Shown here: in pieces, positions 22,501-24,815 of the stretch
How positions within the stretch are numbered: the stretch's first letter is position 1
Layout: each line of letters opens with the position of its first letter
From: Alphaproteobacteria bacterium UBA6149
GTDB taxonomy: Bacteria > Pseudomonadota > Alphaproteobacteria > Rickettsiales > UBA998
NCBI GenBank assembly: GCA_002423155.1
Contig: DIUV01000028.1
Span: 11,520-36,334, forward strand
Length of the DNA stretch: 24,815 nt
Direction: 5' to 3'
The notes under the pieces: model-generated
Told to the model about the DNA's origin: nothing
What the model saw: the letters and a program-made list of their open reading frames with translations, nothing else
Databases searched by the model: none
Made by a program: the position numbers and the translations under genes

Positions 22501-24015
22501 CGCCACGCCACCGTGGGCACTATGTTAATTTCACCTCCTCCGCATCATGATATTTACTCAATTGAGGATTTGGCCCAGCTTATTTATGATTTGAAACAAA
22601 TTAATCCCACCGCTTTAGTGTCAGTTAAATTAGTTTCACAAGCAGGAATTGGCACAATTGCTAGTGGCGTGGTCAAAGCCATGGCGGATAAAATCCTCAT
22701 TTCTGGCAATTCGGGCGGCACTGGTGCTAGCCCACTTTCCAGCATAAAATATACTGGCACACCGTGGGAATTAGGGCTTGCCGAGGCTAATCAGGTTTTA
22801 AATATGAACCGCCTACGCCACCGAGTGATATTACAAGCTGATGGCGGCATAAAAACAGGGCGCGATGTAGTAATTGCCGCCATGCTGGGCGCAGAAGAAT
22901 TTGGCATTGGTACGGCTTCTTTAGTAGCCATGGGTTGTTTGCTAGTGCGGCAATGCCACAGCAATACTTGCCCGGTGGGAATTTGCACACAAGACGAAAA
23001 CTTGCGTGCTAAATTCGCCGGTACGGTCGAAAAAGTTATTAATCTCATGAGCTTCATCGCCGAAGAAGTGCGCGAAATTCTTGCGGAATTGGGTTTTTCT
23101 TGCTTGCAAGATGTTATTGGTAGAAGCGATTTATTACAGCAAGTTAGTCGTGGCAACGAAGAATTAGTCAATCTGGATCTTAACCCATTGCTAATTCAGG
23201 TAGATACGGGGATATTGCCGCTTTATTGCACTATGCAAGGACGCAACGAAGTTCCCGATACACTAGATGTGCGTATGATGGATGACGCTAAAATTGCCTT
23301 AGAAAGCGCACAAAAAATTCAACTGGAATATAATATAAACAATACGGATCGCACCATAGGGACGCGGCTAAGTAGCTATATTGTCAGAAATTACAAAGGG
23401 CAAAATCTTCAAGATGAGCATATAACTTTAAGGCTAAAAGGTTCGGCTGGGCAATCACTCGGGGCCTTTGCCGTGCAGGGACTAAAAATAGAAGTCCGTG
23501 GAGATGCGAATGATTATGTGGGCAAAGGTCTATCTGGCGGAATAATTATCGTGCGTCCACGCGCATCTTCCGCACTTATTCCGCAAGAAAATACCATTAT
23601 TGGTAATACGGTTTTATATGGTGCGACTAGCGGAAAACTTTTTGCATCAGGGCAAGCAGGTGAGCGCTTTGCCGTGCGTAACTCAGGTGCGCTAGCAGTA
23701 GTAGAAGGCTGCGGTTCCAATGGTTGCGAATATATGACGGGCGGAATCGCGGTTATTCTCGGTAAAACAGGCGAAAATTTTGGTGCAGGGATGACGGGCG
23801 GCAAAGCGTTTATTTATGATGTTGATGGGGATTTAACTCGCAAAATAAATGGTGAAACTGTTAAGCTGCAAGCAGTAGAAGGCGCCGAAGAGCAAATATT
23901 GCGAGATATGCTTACACAACATTTGCATGAAACTGGTTCTATTTTAGCCGAAACTATTTTAGCTGGCTGGGCAGGGGAAGTAGTTAAATTTCAGATGGTA
24001 GTGCCGAAGGCGTGA
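19546..24015 (+). CDS. gltB: Glutamate synthase large subunit GltB
   Basis: GltB hydrolyses glutamine and uses the ammonia to form glutamate from 2-oxoglutarate. The 1489 residues have the class II amidotransferase domain starting at Cys26 after a propeptide (DACGIGL), the central domain, and the FMN/3Fe-4S synthase domain (GEGGEDPARF, then KPGEGGQLPG). The cluster cysteines are in CLLVRQCHSNTCPVGIC, and the GXGXG C-terminal domain includes GLSGGIIIVRP. ATG 19546 is preferred over an in-frame TTG at 19531 because AAGG (19535-19538) is well placed. Residues about 698-715 (KPSPPFFSKRGGRGLGEGSP region) are coded by a class B repeat inserted without breaking the frame. It then resumes with ILKIMSKMGISVISSYRGG. 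Confidence 0.96.
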   Translation: MLTQLKNRELLHKHGIIDKNLEQDACGIGLVAAIDGKQRRDVVEKAIGALQSVWHRGAVDADGKTGDGAGIHLQIPRQFFKDYLNNIGRKVTDEIFGVGMVFLPRKDMRELEECRSILESEITKLGYGIYCWRQVPVNPDVIGDIANYSRPEIEQIMIANLKNSSEQDFERDLYIIRKSAVRIVFERGIRDFYITSFSARSIIYKGLFKAEQLTEFYPDLLDERFISNFAIFHQRFSTNTAPSWSLAQPFRVLAHNGEINTLRGNINWMKSHEANMQSSIFGDYIEQIKPVIEPGALSDTAALDMAVELLVRAGRKLPIAKNVVIPPAIIGNESEEEKSFIDYCNSVMEPWDGPAAIAGYDGEWVVAGMDRHGLRPLRYTLTNDNLLLVGSETGMVPVEENMVKYKGRVGPGQLIGVQLNAGKFYDSVALKKLLSADKPYKKWMENVAGLADLPVSSASNFEDKIALKTRQIAAGLSHEYLELVLEPMFKDGKEAIGSMGDDAPIAVLSKYYRGLPAFFRQNFSQVTNPPIDSLRERQVMSLSTRFGNIGNILATEEAQGKHLLLPSPLLLNQNYANLLEFLGTEACIIDASFSISEDLETALNNLRTIAETYLAAGKIYFVLTDQNINAQRAAIPMTLAVGLLQSLFVKLKKRKQVSIIASTSECSDVHGLAVLIGVGATAVNPYLMEKSILARTKPSPPFFSKRGGRGLGEGSPTEKTLKNFQKAMDDGILKIMSKMGISVISSYRGGCNFEILGLSRSLVAAYFPVLQSRISGIGLRGIQSKILAQHQLAFASESEANLPIGGTYRVRAGQELHAYQGDLIHLLQSAVEKSSYSLYRQYCEKIYAQDPINPRDLLNFKSTRKAINPDVVESITEIRKRFITPAMSLGALSPEAHEILTIAMNRIGAASNSGEGGEDPARFVVRENGDNPNSEIKQIASARFGVTAEYLNACREIQIKVAQGAKPGEGGQLPGFKVTEMIAKLRHATVGTMLISPPPHHDIYSIEDLAQLIYDLKQINPTALVSVKLVSQAGIGTIASGVVKAMADKILISGNSGGTGASPLSSIKYTGTPWELGLAEANQVLNMNRLRHRVILQADGGIKTGRDVVIAAMLGAEEFGIGTASLVAMGCLLVRQCHSNTCPVGICTQDENLRAKFAGTVEKVINLMSFIAEEVREILAELGFSCLQDVIGRSDLLQQVSRGNEELVNLDLNPLLIQVDTGILPLYCTMQGRNEVPDTLDVRMMDDAKIALESAQKIQLEYNINNTDRTIGTRLSSYIVRNYKGQNLQDEHITLRLKGSAGQSLGAFAVQGLKIEVRGDANDYVGKGLSGGIIIVRPRASSALIPQENTIIGNTVLYGATSGKLFASGQAGERFAVRNSGALAVVEGCGSNGCEYMTGGIAVILGKTGENFGAGMTGGKAFIYDVDGDLTRKINGETVKLQAVEGAEEQILRDMLTQHLHETGSILAETILAGWAGEVVKFQMVVPKA
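21637..21690 (+). repeat. Class B palindromic repeat in frame inside gltB
   Basis: CCCTCTCCCCCA at the left and GGGGGGAGAGGG at the right form the hairpin, followed by TTGGGTGAGGGAAGC. The 54 bases equal 18 codons, leaving the frame intact. It is the reverse complement of the copy at 19463-19519. In the protein it falls between VNPYLMEKSI and the strongly conserved KIMSKMGISVISSYRGG, where family members have a variable loop. Confidence 0.93.
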
Positions 24016-24021
24016 TATAAG

Positions 24022-24057
24022 AAAAGGGGAGTGATTATTAATCAGCTCCCCTTTTTT
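24022..24057 (+). terminator. Rho-independent terminator of gltB
   Basis: AAAAGGGGAGTGATTA and its inverted partner TAATCA-G-CTCCCCTTTT form a long stem with one bulged G and a one-base loop, ending in six T residues (24052-24057). It begins six bases after the gltB stop. The A-run at its start makes it usable for the convergent gene at 24067-24588 too. Confidence 0.9.
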
Positions 24058-24066
24058 AACAAACGA

Positions 24067-24588
24067 TTATGAGTTGATTTGCTCTAAAAACAAAGTTTGC
24101 ACCTGAACGGCAAATTGTTCGACTTCTTCCAACCCTAAACGATTTATTTCTTCCAGCCATTTCTTTTTAGAGTTGAGCGGAATAAAACGAGAAAATCGTT
24201 CGGAGTATATGGTATTAGTTCCTGCTTTATAAGGATTTTCTACCATAATGTTCACATAAATGGCTATAAAATTTGCCATTTTTTGCGATTTGTTTTTTTT
24301 CTTTTGTACCACAAATGACAAATCAATTGGTATATGTGGTCTTGGTTGGTTAGTAAGAACCCATCTTTCACGCAAATTATTTGCGAGTTCTTGCAGTTTT
24401 ATTTCAAAATCACTGCAAATTAAATCTGGGTCAGTTTGTTTGATGTCTCTTAACAAAACATCTAAAGTTTGCTCAGCCGTTCTCAATGATAGTATTGTTT
24501 TATCATTAAAAACCAAATTAGTTTGACTAATTTGAGGGCGAGTATTCGAGCGAGCATCCCCATATCTTATAAACGCTTTTATTTTCAT
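24067..24588 (-). CDS. Hypothetical protein, 173 aa
   Basis: I do not recognise this protein. It begins MKIKAFIRYGDARSNTRPQI and has no signal peptide or membrane helix. It is mixed alpha/beta with a basic stretch (VVQKKKNKSQK, about 92-102) and a helical C-terminus (KKWLEEINRLGLEEVEQFAV...LFLEQI). AGGTGA (complement of about 24593-24599) is an appropriate ribosome site for ATG 24588, and a promoter lies further upstream. It converges on gltB. Base composition is AT-rich like its surroundings. Confidence 0.7.
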   Translation of the reverse strand: MKIKAFIRYGDARSNTRPQISQTNLVFNDKTILSLRTAEQTLDVLLRDIKQTDPDLICSDFEIKLQELANNLRERWVLTNQPRPHIPIDLSFVVQKKKNKSQKMANFIAIYVNIMVENPYKAGTNTIYSERFSRFIPLNSKKKWLEEINRLGLEEVEQFAVQVQTLFLEQINS

Positions 24589-24664
24589 AAATCACCTAAA
24601 GAATAAATCTTAAAAACCAGATTTTCAAAAAGAAAACCTCCCTAAAAAATCGTCCCTGACGAAA

Positions 24665-24692
24665 AGTATCCTAGATACAAAAGCGTTATCAA
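24665..24692 (-). promoter_or_regulatory. Candidate promoter with small palindrome for the hypothetical gene
   Basis: On the minus strand TTGATA (24692-24687) and GATACT (24670-24665) are 16 bases apart. The palindrome GTATC-CTA-GATAC at 24666-24678 overlaps the -10 box and could be a repressor site. Otherwise 24589-24791 shows nothing recognisable. Confidence 0.4.
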
Positions 24693-24791
24693 TCTAAACA
24701 AAAATTAATATAAATCAAGTCATGTTTGCACTCTACACGACAGCAAGGTTAACAAGACTGCAATATATTGAATAATTATGGTTTTTCTGCA

Positions 24792-24815
24792 CTCTCGGTT
24801 GTCATCCCCGCCTTG
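24792..24815 (+). repeat. Start of a class C repeat cut by the window edge
   Basis: CTCTCGGTTGTCAT (24792-24805) is the conserved outer flank of class C repeats. The following CCCCGCCTTG continues exactly like the reverse complement of the right arm of the 4092-4190 copy (GTCATCCCCGCCTTG, 15 of 15). Only the first arm is visible. Confidence 0.8.

Noticed and set aside
79..24815. Repeats as a CRISPR array
   Set aside because: The repeats are dispersed, palindromic and of variable length, with no regular spacers and no cas genes.

Overview
The window is a chromosomal stretch of a low-to-moderate GC alphaproteobacterium. The assignment rests on the ruvA-ruvB-ybgC-tolQ-tolR-tolA order, the C-terminal domain of TolA ending in a W-K-D...FDP-ML pattern, a BepA-like M48 protease with an alphaproteobacterial look, and a Com1-type DsbA. 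I cannot name a genus. gltBD and thiD are present, which argues against a strongly reduced Rickettsia-like genome.

Layout. 1-261: degenerate copy of a MITE-like palindrome. 262-4050: envelope genes on the + strand (BepA-like protease, Com1/DsbA oxidoreductase, OmpA-like protein, ABC-2 type ATPase without a permease). 4051-4316: palindromic repeat and an (ATTT)n tract. 4317-10791: a 1417-residue uncharacterised membrane protein overlapping ruvA, then a DinJ/YafQ-type toxin-antitoxin pair wedged between ruvA and ruvB. 10834-11175 (-): small membrane protein. 11317-13852: ybgC-tolQRA, ending without tolB or pal. 13849-14024: large palindrome. 14021-16415 (-): thiD and glmM with another palindrome between them. 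16477-17304: Bro-N/DinD-like protein. 17312-17501: complete MITE-like element. 17586-24015: gltD, a DUF559 endonuclease-like gene and gltB (glutamate synthase), separated and interrupted by palindromes. 24067-24588 (-): unknown protein.

The ordinary genes cover envelope upkeep (protease, DsbA, OmpA, Tol), Holliday-junction processing (RuvAB), peptidoglycan precursor supply (GlmM), thiamine salvage (ThiD) and ammonia assimilation (GltBD). The striking part is the density of palindromic repeats. I see three structural classes: A/B (CCCTCTCCC...GGGAGAGGG hairpins), C (hairpins starting GTCAT-n-CC-n-GC with a conserved outer flank), and a larger MITE-like element that has a class C palindrome in its centre. 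A/B copies are read as protein: one lies in frame inside gltB, one forms the C-terminus of gltD, and one runs through the N-terminal part of the DUF559 gene. The DUF559 gene sits between A and B copies, so a palindrome plus nuclease unit is the best candidate here for an undescribed system. Repeats also sit at nearly every place where an expected operon partner is missing.

No tRNA, rRNA, CRISPR array or insertion sequence with a transposase was seen.
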